A stretch of 64,000 nt of DNA from CALZIK01 sp945787635 (GTDB taxonomy: Bacteria > Acidobacteriota > Thermoanaerobaculia > Multivoradales > JAHEKO01), in NCBI GenBank assembly GCA_947259725.1, contig CAMYNM010000002.1, forward strand, positions 1-64,000. Direction: 5' to 3'. The notes beneath the pieces are model-generated. The model saw nothing but the letters and a program-made list of their open reading frames with translations. It made no database searches and was not told the DNA's origin. A program made the translations under genes and the position numbers. The first letter of the stretch is position 1; each line of letters starts with the position of its first letter. This document shows positions 1 to 9,391 of the stretch, in pieces.

Positions 1-1813
1 TGTGGTAGCGCTTCATGTCGGAGAGCGGCACGCCGCAGACCACCGCGCCCCAGAGATCGGGCCGGCGAGTCAGCGCCGCGCCCACCAGCAAACCGCCGTT
101 GCTGCGCCCCTCGATGCCAAGGTGCTCGGCTGACGTGACCCCACGGCGGATCAGGTCTTCGGCCACCGCCTCGAAGTCTTCGAACGCCTTGTGCCGGTTC
201 TTCAAGAGAGCCGCGGCGTGCCAATCCGGGCCGAACTCGCCGCCGCCACGGATGTTGGCCAGCACGAAAACGCCGCCGCGCTCGAGCCAGAGCTTGCCGT
301 AGGCTCCCTGCAACGCTTCGTAGGAGCCCGAGTAGGAGGGCGTGAGCGACACCCGGAAGCCGCCGTAGGAGAAGATGTGGGTCGGGTTCTCGCCGTCGAG
401 CTTCAGCTCCCGAGATCGGACTTCGAAGTACGGAATCTCGGTGCCGTCCGCCGACACCGCGAAGTGCTGCTCGACTTCGAACTGGCTGCCGTCGAAGGTC
501 GCCTCCTGAGCCTTGATGACCTCCGGCTGCCAGTCGGGCCCGGCGACTCGGTAAAGAGTCGGAGGCGTCGTGAAGCTCTCGTATTCGACGAAGAAGTTGC
601 CGCTCTCGGCATCGACGCTGTCGACGCTCAGGGCGCCGTTGTCCGGAAAGGCGATGGCTTCCCGATCCCAGCCGCCGTCGGCGCTCTCCCTGTACCGATA
701 GAGCTTGCCGCGCACGTTCTCGAGCATGGTGACCAGGATGCCCTGATCGGTCGAGGCGACATCTTCGACCACGGCCTCGGCGGTCGGCTCGACCAGCACG
801 TCGATCGCGCCCGCCACTCCCTCATAGAGCGCCTCCGGAGCCGCTATGACGAGAGTGCCCGGACGCAGGGTCCGTCCGCCCCGCTGCCACTCTTCCTTCA
901 GCGAGAGGATCAGCCTGCCCCGGTAGGCGTCCTCGACTCTTGCCGTTTCCGGCAGCTCGAGCTTGCGAAGCTCGTCGCCGGCCAGGTGATAGCGGGAGGC
1001 GCGCCAGAACGTCAGGCCCTCGGTGACGAGATCGATGTTCCCCTCGTCCATGCGAAAGCGGCTGCCTCCCGCCGACACCGAGCTGGTCGCGCCTTCATAG
1101 AGCGTTCTGGCCTCAGCCAGCGCCGTGCCGCGCTTCCAGAGCTTGGCGATTCGCGGATAGCCTGACTCGGTCATCGATCCCTCGCCGAAATCCGTCCCGA
1201 CGAACAGAGTGTCGGCGTCCAGCCAGCCGACCTGGCTCTTGGCTACGGGCAGCTCGAAGCCGCCCTCGACAAAATCGAGCGCAGCCATGTCGTACTCCCG
1301 CACGACCGTGGCATCGCCGCCACCCGGGGACAGATACAGCAGACAGTGGCGGTACTCGTCGGGCAGGCAGTTGATCCCCTTGTAGACCCACTTCTCGCCG
1401 TCGGCGGCCGACATCGCGTCCATGTCGAGGATCACCTGCCACTCAGGCTCGTCCTTGCGCAACTCGTCGAGGGTCGTCCGGCGATAGAGCCCGCGCGGAT
1501 GCTCTTCGTCGCGCCAGAAGTTGTAGAGGTACCCGGCGCGCTCCTCGACATGCGGAATTCGCGAGGTCGAGTTGAGAGCGGCCAGAGCGTCGGTGTAGAA
1601 CGCCTCGAACTCGGGGTGGGCTTTCAGTCGCTCGGCGGTGCGCTGGTTCTGGGCTCGCACCCACTCCATCGCCTCCGGGCTGTCGATCTCCTCGAGCCAG
1701 AGGTAGGCGTCGGCTTCCTGTTTCGCGCAGCCCGCGAGGGCTAGCGCGGCGAGCGAAATCGCGGACCACAGGCCGCAGCGAAGCTTCGAGTGACTGTTGC
1801 GAGGGATTTTCAT
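1..1813 (-). CDS. S9A prolyl oligopeptidase lipoprotein, 3' end cut by window
   Basis: Serine peptidase of the prolyl oligopeptidase family (S9A), which cleaves short peptides after proline. About 604 codons are present in one open frame running off the left edge. The N-terminus has a lipoprotein signal with lipobox LAGC at about residues 26-29, then the family opening YLWLEEIDSPEAMEWVRAQN. The beta-propeller region follows, and the nucleophile motif GRSNGGLL lies near window bases 85-105, so the catalytic Ser is present. The Asp and His of the triad should lie outside the window. The ATG at 1813 has AGAGGAG about 8 bases upstream. Likely an outer-membrane or periplasmic lipoprotein that degrades oligopeptides. 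Confidence 0.9.
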   Translation of the reverse strand, partial: MKIPRNSHSKLRCGLWSAISLAALALAGCAKQEADAYLWLEEIDSPEAMEWVRAQNQRTAERLKAHPEFEAFYTDALAALNSTSRIPHVEERAGYLYNFWRDEEHPRGLYRRTTLDELRKDEPEWQVILDMDAMSAADGEKWVYKGINCLPDEYRHCLLYLSPGGGDATVVREYDMAALDFVEGGFELPVAKSQVGWLDADTLFVGTDFGEGSMTESGYPRIAKLWKRGTALAEARTLYEGATSSVSAGGSRFRMDEGNIDLVTEGLTFWRASRYHLAGDELRKLELPETARVEDAYRGRLILSLKEEWQRGGRTLRPGTLVIAAPEALYEGVAGAIDVLVEPTAEAVVEDVASTDQGILVTMLENVRGKLYRYRESADGGWDREAIAFPDNGALSVDSVDAESGNFFVEYESFTTPPTLYRVAGPDWQPEVIKAQEATFDGSQFEVEQHFAVSADGTEIPYFEVRSRELKLDGENPTHIFSYGGFRVSLTPSYSGSYEALQGAYGKLWLERGGVFVLANIRGGGEFGPDWHAAALLKNRHKAFEDFEAVAEDLIRRGVTSAEHLGIEGRSNGGLLVGAALTRRPDLWGAVVCGVPLSDMKRYH

Positions 1814-1932
1814 GCTCGGGATCTCCTCTGGGTGACGGCCGCTTGTCACAGACTGAAAAAGTGCCGGCCGAACGTTGTCTCGCAGGGGCGAGCCGACAGC
1901 GAGAGCCGGAGCCCAGCTGGGCCGAGTGATGG

Positions 1933-2003
1933 CTGGGACGCAGGGATTCGAACCCCGATTCCACGGTCCAGAGCCGTGTGTCCTACCATTGAACGACGTC
2001 CCA
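1933..2003 (-). tRNA. tRNA-Gln(CTG)
   Basis: Cloverleaf on the minus strand. The acceptor arms TGGGACG/CGTCCCA pair perfectly. The D arm contains TTCAATGGTAGGACA. The anticodon stem CACGG/CCGTG holds loop CTCTGGA, giving anticodon CTG. The T loop is GTTCGAATC. A U-A first acceptor pair with a G discriminator is typical of bacterial tRNA-Gln. CCA is not encoded. The gene stands alone between two oppositely directed protein genes, and a cognate GlnRS gene lies nearby (3053-4735). Confidence 0.93.
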
Positions 2004-2182
2004 GCAGCGGCCGACGCTAGCAAGAAGGCTGTGCGTAGGTCAATTGACTCAAGCCCGCCGCGGCCGTGCGCGCACGACGCCTAAGTGCATTCTAATTCAA
2101 CAAATTGAATGACAACCGCCAGCAATCCACCGGCCGTCGCGCAGCGTAGACTCAGCAGATCGACGACTCGGAGGACAGCACC

Positions 2183-3028
2183 ATGGTCATGACCCGTTCG
2201 AAGATCCGCGGCCGCCTCGGCGTCGCGGCACTCTGCGTGGCGATTCTCGCCTTCGCCGGCAATTGCACGCTGGGGCCGCTGCAGGCCCTACTCTTTCACT
2301 TCACCGTCGACGAGGTCGTGGCCGAAGGCGCGACCAGCGAAGTACACAAGGCCTTCTACCCGGTCGCGGTGAACCTCAAGAAACACTTCGTCAGGGTCTC
2401 GGGCCACCTCGACACCAAGGGCGCGACGCCGCCCGACTCGGTGACCGTGACCATCGCCGGTGAGGACCAGGACACCGGAAAGAGCAACCAGAGAATCACG
2501 CTCAAGATGTCGATCAAGGCGGACGGCTCTTTCACCGCGACCAAGAGAATCAAGAGGGACATCCCGGCCGGAACGGTGCAAACGATCTCGGCCAATCCCC
2601 GCAGTGCCGATATCCCGGCCGGGTCCGAGATCTGGGCCTGCATCGACATCGCCAAGAAGAAGGGTGATCTGGCGCCGGCTTCGGATTGTCATGGTGGCAA
2701 CACCGGCGACACACCTACAGCAGACGTTCGAATCGTCGAGATCCAGGATGACGCCTTCGTTCCCAAGACGCTCAGGATCTTGGCCGGTGAGACCGTTCGT
2801 TGGGTCTTGCGCGGCAGCCGCAACAACCACACGACGACAGAGCTGGAATCGAATGATTGGAGCAGCGGGAAGATCTTCTTGCAGAACGGCGACTTCTTCG
2901 AGCACACCTTCGGTGCCAGTACTGATGGCCGGATCTTTCTGTACTACTGCGTCACCCACAGGGACTGCTGCCAGATGCAGGGCTCCGTCCTGGTCGGAAG
3001 CACGGGGGCTCCGCCGCCAGGCTACTGA
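2183..3028 (+). CDS. Exported cupredoxin-domain protein
   Basis: 281-residue exported protein, with a hydrophobic N-terminal signal to about residue 30. The C-terminal third is a cupredoxin (plastocyanin-like) fold: ILAGETVRWV, then NNHTT with a probable His copper ligand, then YYCVTHRDCCQMQGS with the C/H/M arrangement of a type 1 copper site. The middle (residues about 60-170) looks like a separate beta-rich domain and is not recognised. The ATG at 2183 has GGAGGA about 8 bases upstream. It converges on glnS with a 24-base gap. Probable role is periplasmic electron transfer or copper handling; the specific partner is unknown. Confidence 0.75.
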   Translation: MVMTRSKIRGRLGVAALCVAILAFAGNCTLGPLQALLFHFTVDEVVAEGATSEVHKAFYPVAVNLKKHFVRVSGHLDTKGATPPDSVTVTIAGEDQDTGKSNQRITLKMSIKADGSFTATKRIKRDIPAGTVQTISANPRSADIPAGSEIWACIDIAKKKGDLAPASDCHGGNTGDTPTADVRIVEIQDDAFVPKTLRILAGETVRWVLRGSRNNHTTTELESNDWSSGKIFLQNGDFFEHTFGASTDGRIFLYYCVTHRDCCQMQGSVLVGSTGAPPPGY

Positions 3029-3052
3029 TCCGGTCGCGCGGCGCCCGATCTT

Positions 3053-4735
3053 CTACGACCGCTTCTGCGCCCTGGCCCAGCTGTCGCGCAGGGTGACCGT
3101 GCGGTTGAAGACCGGCCGCTCGCTCGAATGATCCCTCGAGTCGGCCGCGAAGTAGCCCTGGCGCTCGAACTGGAAACTCTGGCCGGCCTTCGCCTCCGCC
3201 AGGCTGGGCTCGCCCTGCGCGGTACGCACCGTCACCGAGTCGGGATTGAGGTTGTCGATGAAGCTCTTGCCCTCATCGGCCTGGTTCGGGTTTTCGCGCG
3301 TGAAGAGATGATCGTAGAGCCTGATCTCGAGCGGCGCCGCGTGCCGCGCCGAGACCCAGTGAATCGTGCCGCGAACCTTGCGACCGTCCGGCGCCTGCCC
3401 GCCGCGGGTCTCGGGATCGTAGGTGCAACGCAGCTCGACCACCTCGCCGCTGTCGTTCCTGACGACGTCCGTGCAGGTGATGAAGTAGCCCCAGCGCAGG
3501 CGAACTTCCCTTCCGGGCGCGAGCCGAAAGAACTTCTTGGGAGGATCTTCCATGAAGTCGGCTCGCTCGATCCAGAGCTCTCGTGAGAACGGCACGAGCC
3601 GAGTGCCGGCGGAGTCGTCCTCGGGATTGTTGACGGCCTCGAGCTCTTCGGTTTCGCCTTCTGGGTAGTTCTCGATCACCACCTTGAGCGGATCGAGCAC
3701 CGCCATGCGGCGCAGAGCCGTGCGATTGAGCTCCTCCCGCGCGCAATGCTGGAGCAACGCCAGATCGACGATCGAGTCGGCCTTGGCGATTCCGATCCGA
3801 TTGCAGAAGTCCCGTACCGCTCCGGCCGGGTAGCCGCGCCGCCTCAAGCCCGAGAGCGTCGGCATCCGGGGGTCGTCCCAGCCGGCCACGTGCCCGTCCT
3901 CGACCAGGAGCCTGAGCTTGCGTTTCGAGAGGACCGTGTGAGAGATGTTGAGGCGCGCGAACTCGATCTGGCGGGAGGGGAAGATCTCGAGGTTCTCGAT
4001 GAACCAGTCGTAAAGCGGCCGGTGATCCTCGAACTCGAGCGTGCACAGCGAGTAGGTGATCCTCTCGAGCGAATCGGACTGGCCGTGGGCGAAATCATAG
4101 GTCGGGTAGATGCTCCAAGCGCTCCCCTGCCGGTAGTGCTCGGCGCGAAGAATCCGGTACATCACCGGATCTCGCATGTTCAGATTCCCCGCCGCCATGT
4201 CAATCTTGGCCCGCAGCACCTTTGAACCGTCGGGGAAGTCACCGTTTCTCATGCGCTCGAAGAGATCGAGGTTCTCCTCCACCGAACGGCCGCGATAAGG
4301 ACTCTCGCGCCCGGGCTCGGTCAGAGTGCCGCGATGTTCGCGGATCTCCTCCGCCGAGAGATCATCGACATAGGCCTTGCCCTTCTTGATGAGCACGACA
4401 GCCCAGTCGTAGAGCTGCTCGAAGTAGTCCGACGCGTAGTACTCGCGATCTTCCCAGTCGAATCCGAGCCAGGCGACGTCCTCTCGGATCGAGTCGACGT
4501 ACTCCTGGCGCTCGCTCAGAGGATTCGAATCGTCGAAGCGCAGGTTGCAGGTGCCGCCGAACTCCGCGGCCAGCCCGAAGTTGAGGCAGATCGCCTTGGC
4601 GTGCCCGATATGGAGATACCCGTTCGGCTCCGGAGGAAATCGCGTGCGCACGGCGTCGCGCTTGCCCGAGGCGAGCTCGCCCTCGATGATCGCCTTGATG
4701 AAGTGACTACCGGAGGGCTCCAGGTGATCGTTCAA
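3053..4735 (-). CDS. glnS: Glutaminyl-tRNA synthetase
   Basis: Class I aminoacyl-tRNA synthetase that charges tRNA-Gln directly; 560 residues, close to the E. coli enzyme. The Rossmann domain carries PPEPNGYLHIGHAKA (HIGH motif) at about residues 35-50, and VLSKRKL is the KMSKS-type loop. The C-terminal anticodon-binding beta-barrels follow. The start is placed at TTG 4735 because it overlaps the gltX stop as TTGA. The frame is open further upstream, but that part lies inside gltX and has no family similarity. Co-transcription and translational coupling with gltX are likely. A GlnRS suggests that Gln-tRNA does not depend only on GatCAB. Confidence 0.93.
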   Translation of the reverse strand: MNDHLEPSGSHFIKAIIEGELASGKRDAVRTRFPPEPNGYLHIGHAKAICLNFGLAAEFGGTCNLRFDDSNPLSERQEYVDSIREDVAWLGFDWEDREYYASDYFEQLYDWAVVLIKKGKAYVDDLSAEEIREHRGTLTEPGRESPYRGRSVEENLDLFERMRNGDFPDGSKVLRAKIDMAAGNLNMRDPVMYRILRAEHYRQGSAWSIYPTYDFAHGQSDSLERITYSLCTLEFEDHRPLYDWFIENLEIFPSRQIEFARLNISHTVLSKRKLRLLVEDGHVAGWDDPRMPTLSGLRRRGYPAGAVRDFCNRIGIAKADSIVDLALLQHCAREELNRTALRRMAVLDPLKVVIENYPEGETEELEAVNNPEDDSAGTRLVPFSRELWIERADFMEDPPKKFFRLAPGREVRLRWGYFITCTDVVRNDSGEVVELRCTYDPETRGGQAPDGRKVRGTIHWVSARHAAPLEIRLYDHLFTRENPNQADEGKSFIDNLNPDSVTVRTAQGEPSLAEAKAGQSFQFERQGYFAADSRDHSSERPVFNRTVTLRDSWARAQKRS

Positions 4736-6294
4736 GATTGAGTCTCCGCGGTTGCGATTCGGGCCAGCGCCCGATCGACGCGCGCAAGAGTACGCTCTCG
4801 CCCGAGAATCGCCAAGGTCTCGAACATGCCGAAGCCGACCGATTTGCCGGTTGCGGCAACGCGCACCGCGTGGATGATCTCGCCCAACTTGATGCCTTCG
4901 CGTTCGACGAAGAACCGCATCGCCCGCTCGAGCTCCGCCTCCTCGAAGACCGGCAGATCGGCAAGAGCCGCCCGAAACCTGCCCAGAAGCTCGGCCGCAC
5001 GCTCGGGCCGGGCCAGCCGTTTGTCCCAGGCCTTGGCGTCGTATTCGAGCTCGTCCTCCGATTGATAGAACTCTGCAAACTGGAGAATGTCGCCGGCAAT
5101 CTTGATGCGGTCTCCCGCTGCGGCCACGATCGCAACGAGATCTGCAGCCGCGACATCCCAGCCCGCACACTCGACGAAGGGCCGGCACAGCTCCGCCCGC
5201 TTGTCGACCGACAGACCCGCCATGTGGCGCTCCTGAAAACTCATGAGCTTGGTCGGATCGAAGCTCGCCGGCGCCTTCTGTACCCGCTCGAGCGAGAAGC
5301 TCTCGATCATCGCAGCGCGGTCGAAGTGCTCGGTCTTGTCGTCGAGCGACCAGCCCAACAGGAGCAGGTAGTTAAGCACGGCCGAGGGCAGAAAGCCCAC
5401 GGTCTCGTAGAAGTCGATGATCACCGGATTGAACGTCTCGGCATCGGGCGCCAGCCCGATAGCTCGGGCGATCTCGTCGCCATGGAGCGTCAGCCGAGCA
5501 AAGTCCGGGTGCTTGAGATACTTGTCGAGCTTGCGCTTCGAGAGCTTGTTTTTCGAGCCCGGCTCCGCCACGAAGGGAAGATGAGCGTATCGAGGCAGTT
5601 CGTAGCCCAGGCCCTCGGCAATCCGGATCTGGCGGGGGGTGTTCGAGAGATGCTCCTCGGCGCGAATGACGTGACTGATCGCCATCTCGTGGTCGTCGAC
5701 CACCGAGGCGAGGTGATACAGAAACGTGCCGTCGGCGCGCTGAATCACGTGATCTTGCTCCCCTTTCCACTCGAAGGCCATGTTCCCGCGGACCAGATCC
5801 TCGAAACGGCACTCGCCCTCCCGCGGCATCTCCAGCCGAACCACCGCTTGGCGACCCTCGGCCTCGAACCGCTCGCGATCGCCGTCGCTCGCCGCTCGCC
5901 AGCGCCGACTGTAGATGAACTTGCGCTTCTCGGCCTCGGCCAGCTTGCGCTCCTCGGCCAGCTCCTCGGTGCGGGCGTAGTCGTAGTAGGCGCGACCGGC
6001 CTCCACCAGCCGATCCACCGCCGCCTGGTACAACGCCCCGCGCTCGGACTGGAAGTACGGCCTGTGATCGCCACCCACCTCCGGTCCCTCGTCCCAGTCG
6101 ATGCCAAGCCAGCGAAACCCTTGAAGAATCGGAGCCAGCGTCTCATCGAGGTTCCTTTGACGGTCGGTGTCGTCCACCCTGAGGATGAACTGCCCTCCGT
6201 GTCGCCGGCTGAAGAGCCAGTTGAAAAGCGCCGTGCGCACACCTCCGATGTGGAGGTAGCCGGTGGGGGAAGGTGCGAAGCGCGTGCGGATCAT
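4732..6294 (-). CDS. gltX: Glutamyl-tRNA synthetase
   Basis: Class I synthetase charging tRNA-Glu, 520 residues. MIRTRFAPSPTGYLHIGGVR at the N-terminus contains the HIGH-type motif, and NKLSKRKLDKYL is the KMSKS loop. The helical anticodon-binding domain fills the C-terminal 180 residues. The frame is open about 24 codons upstream, but MIRTRF is the family N-terminus, so the ATG at 6294 is preferred; no strong ribosome site is visible. The stop overlaps the glnS start by four bases. Whether the enzyme is discriminating cannot be told by eye. Confidence 0.93.
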   Translation of the reverse strand: MIRTRFAPSPTGYLHIGGVRTALFNWLFSRRHGGQFILRVDDTDRQRNLDETLAPILQGFRWLGIDWDEGPEVGGDHRPYFQSERGALYQAAVDRLVEAGRAYYDYARTEELAEERKLAEAEKRKFIYSRRWRAASDGDRERFEAEGRQAVVRLEMPREGECRFEDLVRGNMAFEWKGEQDHVIQRADGTFLYHLASVVDDHEMAISHVIRAEEHLSNTPRQIRIAEGLGYELPRYAHLPFVAEPGSKNKLSKRKLDKYLKHPDFARLTLHGDEIARAIGLAPDAETFNPVIIDFYETVGFLPSAVLNYLLLLGWSLDDKTEHFDRAAMIESFSLERVQKAPASFDPTKLMSFQERHMAGLSVDKRAELCRPFVECAGWDVAAADLVAIVAAAGDRIKIAGDILQFAEFYQSEDELEYDAKAWDKRLARPERAAELLGRFRAALADLPVFEEAELERAMRFFVEREGIKLGEIIHAVRVAATGKSVGFGMFETLAILGRERTLARVDRALARIATAETQS

Positions 6295-6355
6295 CGGCAC
6301 AAGAGCCGAAGCATACGGGAAAACGAGGGGAGACCCGGGCAAAAACCGGTCGGGA

Positions 6356-6380
6356 GGGGACACCAAGGAATGGTGTCCCC
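6356..6380. repeat. REP-like palindrome GGGGACACCA/TGGTGTCCCC
   Basis: Perfect 10-base inverted repeat (6356-6365 and 6371-6380) around the loop AGGAA. A near copy with the same outer sequence and a similar loop is at 52084-52106. Sequences of this GGGGACACC...GGTGTCCCC kind occur dispersed in many bacterial genomes, often as REP elements mobilised by RAYT (TnpA-REP) transposases; no such transposase gene is in this window. It lies just upstream of gltX. Confidence 0.7.
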
Positions 6381-6499
6381 GAGGGCGCGAAAGTGAACCG
6401 AGTCGACTGCTCTAAGGCCGGCCGTGGGCCTCCTGGGAGCTAGCGATCAGCCTCGTCGTCGAGGCGCGAGCCCCTGGAGGCCCACGCCGCCTTCGACCG

Positions 6500-6591
6500 G
6501 GAGAGGTGCCGGAGTGGTCGAACGGACCTGCTTGCTAAGCAGGCGACCGGGGTAACCTGGTCCGGGGGTTCGAATCCCCCCCTCTCCGCCA
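6500..6591 (+). tRNA. tRNA-Ser(GCT)
   Basis: Class II tRNA with a long variable arm. The acceptor arms GGAGAGG/CCTCTCC pair, the anticodon stem CCTGC/GCAGG holds TTGCTAA (anticodon GCT), and the T loop is GTTCGAATC. Discriminator G and an encoded CCA end the gene (6588-6591). It stands alone, 56 bases before a DoxX-family gene. Confidence 0.95.
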
Positions 6592-6647
6592 GTTCTCGCG
6601 CTCCTTGAACCCGTCGTTGACGACGACCCAGAAGAGAGACCCTCGCC

Positions 6648-6992
6648 ATGGCTTCACCCCGCATCGTTTCGAGTTGGATCCTGATCGTCGTTCTCGCGCT
6701 GTTGTTCGTCGGAGCGGCCCTCGGCAAGTTGACCGGCGCCGCCACACCGATGTTCGAGGCCTGGGGCTACCCGGCCTGGTTCGCGCTCTTTATCGGTGTC
6801 GCCGAGCTCGCCGGCGCGATCGGACTGGTGATTCCAAAAACCACCCGCTGGGCGATCTACGGGCTGACCGCCGTCATGCTGGGTGCCGCCTACACCCATC
6901 TTGCCAACGGCGAAGGCGCTCAGGTGCTGCGGCCCCTGATTTTCCTCGGCGGTCTTTGGGCCATCTGGTTCTTGAAGCGCGGCTCGGACTGA
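6648..6992 (+). CDS. DoxX-family membrane protein
   Basis: 114-residue inner-membrane protein with four predicted transmembrane helices: about residues 8-28, 45-62, 68-86 and 92-110. FVGAALGKLTG followed by PAWFALFIGVAELAGAIGL matches the DoxX/DoxX-like family, whose members are often linked to quinone or redox functions of unclear chemistry. The ATG at 6648 has GAGA about 8 bases upstream. Nothing in the neighbourhood gives it a specific role. Confidence 0.8.
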   Translation: MASPRIVSSWILIVVLALLFVGAALGKLTGAATPMFEAWGYPAWFALFIGVAELAGAIGLVIPKTTRWAIYGLTAVMLGAAYTHLANGEGAQVLRPLIFLGGLWAIWFLKRGSD

Positions 6993-7279
6993 CCTTCGGG
7001 GCGCTTAACGCGGTTTCCCGGTCACCTCCTCATCAGGCTCGAGACAAGCCCACCCTGCGCTCGGAATCGGAGCTTCCGAAGACGTCGGGCGCGGACGGAC
7101 TGGCGCTACCGCGTGAAGCAAACACGATCTGACGGCAAAAAGCCGATACGCGACTGAAGGGCCGGCCGCGTGCCTCGTGCGAGCGAGGTCTTCCGAGCGA
7201 GACGAGGTATCGGCGGCCCACTATCGGAGCGAAGTACTGGAGAGCCCCGCGGCAAAACAGGCTGGCAGGGAGATAGGAC

Positions 7280-9373
7280 TTGGCACGAGCCCACCTCCCC
7301 GCTATGCTCGCCGCGCCCGACAGAAACGAATCTTCCGAGCCTGTTGCAAGCACGTGTAGTTTGAGCTCCTGGTCCCCCAGCGACATCGACCTGGTCGCCG
7401 TCAACACGATCCGCTTTTTGGCGGTGGACATGGTCGAAGCGGCGAACTCGGGCCATCCGGGGGCGCCCATGGGCCTCGCGCCAGTCGGCTACACGCTCTT
7501 TACTCGCCACCTGCGGCACAGCCCCTCGAACCCGGACTGGGCCAACCGAGACCGCTTCGTGCTCTCGTGTGGCCACGCTTCAGCTCTCCTCTACGCCCTC
7601 TTGCACCTCGCTGGCTACGATCTTCCGCTCGACGAACTCCGCAGTTTCCGACAGTTCGGCTCGAAGACTCCGGGGCATCCTGAGTACGGACTGACGCCGG
7701 GAGTCGAGACCACGACTGGACCACTCGGCCAGGGCATCTCGACGGCGGTCGGAATGGCGATCGCCAGGGAGAAGCTCGCCGCCGAGTTCAACCGCGACGA
7801 GCTCGACCTCTTCGACTACCGCACCTGGGTGTTCGCGAGCGACGGAGACCTGATGGAGGGCATTGCCTCGGAGGCTTGCTCGCTGGCCGGGCATCTCGCA
7901 CTCGGATCGCTCAAGGTTTTCTGGGACGACAACCGGACCACGATCGATGGCTCGACCGACCTGTCGTTTTCCGAAGACGTCGGCAAGCGCTTCTCGGCCT
8001 ACGGTTGGAACGTGCTCGAGGTCGAGGACGGCAACGACCTCTCCGCGCTCGACGCCGCCGCCACCCGGGCCGCCGCGAGAACCGACCGGCCGACCCTCGT
8101 CAGGGTCCGAACTCACATCGGCCATGGCAGCCCCAACAAGCAGGATTCGTCCTCGGCGCACGGCTCGCCGCTCGGCGAGAGCGAGGTCGAGCTCACCAAG
8201 AAGGCTCTTGGCTGGCCGCTCGAGCCTCTCTTTCACATTCCCGAGGAAGCCCGCGAGGCCTTCGCGCGGTGCGTGCCGACCGGCAAGCGCTTGGAGGCCG
8301 AGTGGGAGGCGCTGCGCCAGACCCATCGCGAGCAGCACGTCGCCCGAGCCTCGGAGCTCGACCGCCGGCTCGATGCCTCGCTGCCGGCGGAATGGCAAAA
8401 GTCGTTGCCGGTCTTCGGCCCCGGCGACGGGCCGATCGCTACGCGAAGCGCCTCGGGCGCCGTGCTCAACGCCCTCGCGCCGAAGTTCCCCGAGTTCGTG
8501 GGCGGCTCGGCGGATCTGACCGGCTCGGTCAACACCTACCTCACCGACGAAGGCAACTTCTCGGCGTCCCAGCGGCTGCCGCGCAACTTCCACTACGGGG
8601 TGCGCGAGCACGCCATGGGGGCGGTCTTGAACGGCCTCGCCCTGTCGAAGGCCTTCATTCCCTACGGCGGCACGTTCCTGGTGTTCTCGGACTACATGCG
8701 CGCGGCGGTTCGCCTCGCCGCCCTGATGGAAGTGGGCTCGATCTTCGTCTTTACCCACGACTCGATCTTTCTCGGCGAGGACGGACCCACTCATCAGCCC
8801 GAGGGTCATCTCGCCTCACTGCGCGCAATTCCGCACCTGACTGTCATCCGGCCGGCCGATGCCAATGAGGTCGCCGCGGCCTGGGCGGTCGCGATCGAGC
8901 GTCGAAACCGCCCGACCGCCATTGTTCTGACTCGCCAGAAGCTGCCGATTCTCGAACCGACGGCCGCGCTCGCCCGCGACGGCGTGGCGCTTGGCGGTTA
9001 CGTGGTCTCGGAAGCTCCCGGCGGTTTGCCCCGGGCCATCCTGATCGCGACCGGCTCCGAAGTCGCGACCGCGATCGAGGCCCAGTCACTGCTCTCGAAA
9101 GACGGCGTCGATACCCGGGTGGTGAGCCTGCCCTCGTGGGATCTCTTCGAGGCGCAGCCCGCAGAGTACCGGGAGAGCGTCTTGCCGAGTGCGCTCGCCG
9201 CGAGGGTGTCGGTCGAGGCCGGCGGCTCGCTGGGCTGGCACCGGTACGTCGGCGATCGCGGCGCGACCGTTTCGGTCGATCGGTTCGGGGCCTCGGCGCC
9301 CATCGGCGACCTTCGCGATCCGTTCGGTTTCACCGCCGAGAACGTGGCCGCGCGATTGAAAGCCGTCCTTTGA
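7280..9373 (+). CDS. tkt: Transketolase
   Basis: Thiamine-diphosphate enzyme of the pentose phosphate pathway, 697 residues. The N-terminal domain has VNTIRFLAVDMVEAANSGHP, the cofactor motif SDGDLMEGIASEA and the DDNRTTIDG segment. The pyrimidine domain has NFHYGVREHAMGAVLNGLA and HDSIFLGEDGPTHQPEGH, and the C-terminal domain is complete. Start: TTG 7280 has AGGGAG 8 bases upstream. An in-frame TTG about 30 codons later, just before SSWSPSDIDL, would give a more usual N-terminus, so the exact start is uncertain. Convergent with the TonB-like gene, 18 bases apart. Confidence 0.93.
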   Translation: MARAHLPAMLAAPDRNESSEPVASTCSLSSWSPSDIDLVAVNTIRFLAVDMVEAANSGHPGAPMGLAPVGYTLFTRHLRHSPSNPDWANRDRFVLSCGHASALLYALLHLAGYDLPLDELRSFRQFGSKTPGHPEYGLTPGVETTTGPLGQGISTAVGMAIAREKLAAEFNRDELDLFDYRTWVFASDGDLMEGIASEACSLAGHLALGSLKVFWDDNRTTIDGSTDLSFSEDVGKRFSAYGWNVLEVEDGNDLSALDAAATRAAARTDRPTLVRVRTHIGHGSPNKQDSSSAHGSPLGESEVELTKKALGWPLEPLFHIPEEAREAFARCVPTGKRLEAEWEALRQTHREQHVARASELDRRLDASLPAEWQKSLPVFGPGDGPIATRSASGAVLNALAPKFPEFVGGSADLTGSVNTYLTDEGNFSASQRLPRNFHYGVREHAMGAVLNGLALSKAFIPYGGTFLVFSDYMRAAVRLAALMEVGSIFVFTHDSIFLGEDGPTHQPEGHLASLRAIPHLTVIRPADANEVAAAWAVAIERRNRPTAIVLTRQKLPILEPTAALARDGVALGGYVVSEAPGGLPRAILIATGSEVATAIEAQSLLSKDGVDTRVVSLPSWDLFEAQPAEYRESVLPSALAARVSVEAGGSLGWHRYVGDRGATVSVDRFGASAPIGDLRDPFGFTAENVAARLKAVL

Positions 9374-9391
9374 GGCGGCGTCGATCTCGCC

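Noticed and set aside
4736..5188. N-terminal extension of GlnRS in the same frame
   Set aside because: The extension lies entirely inside gltX, reads as Arg/Gly/Cys-rich noise, and GlnRS length and motifs fit the TTG at 4735.
4738..6396. Long open frame on the plus strand opposite gltX
   Set aside because: It mirrors gltX codons (GC-rich third positions keep the opposite strand open), has no recognisable protein pattern, and gltX is unmistakable.
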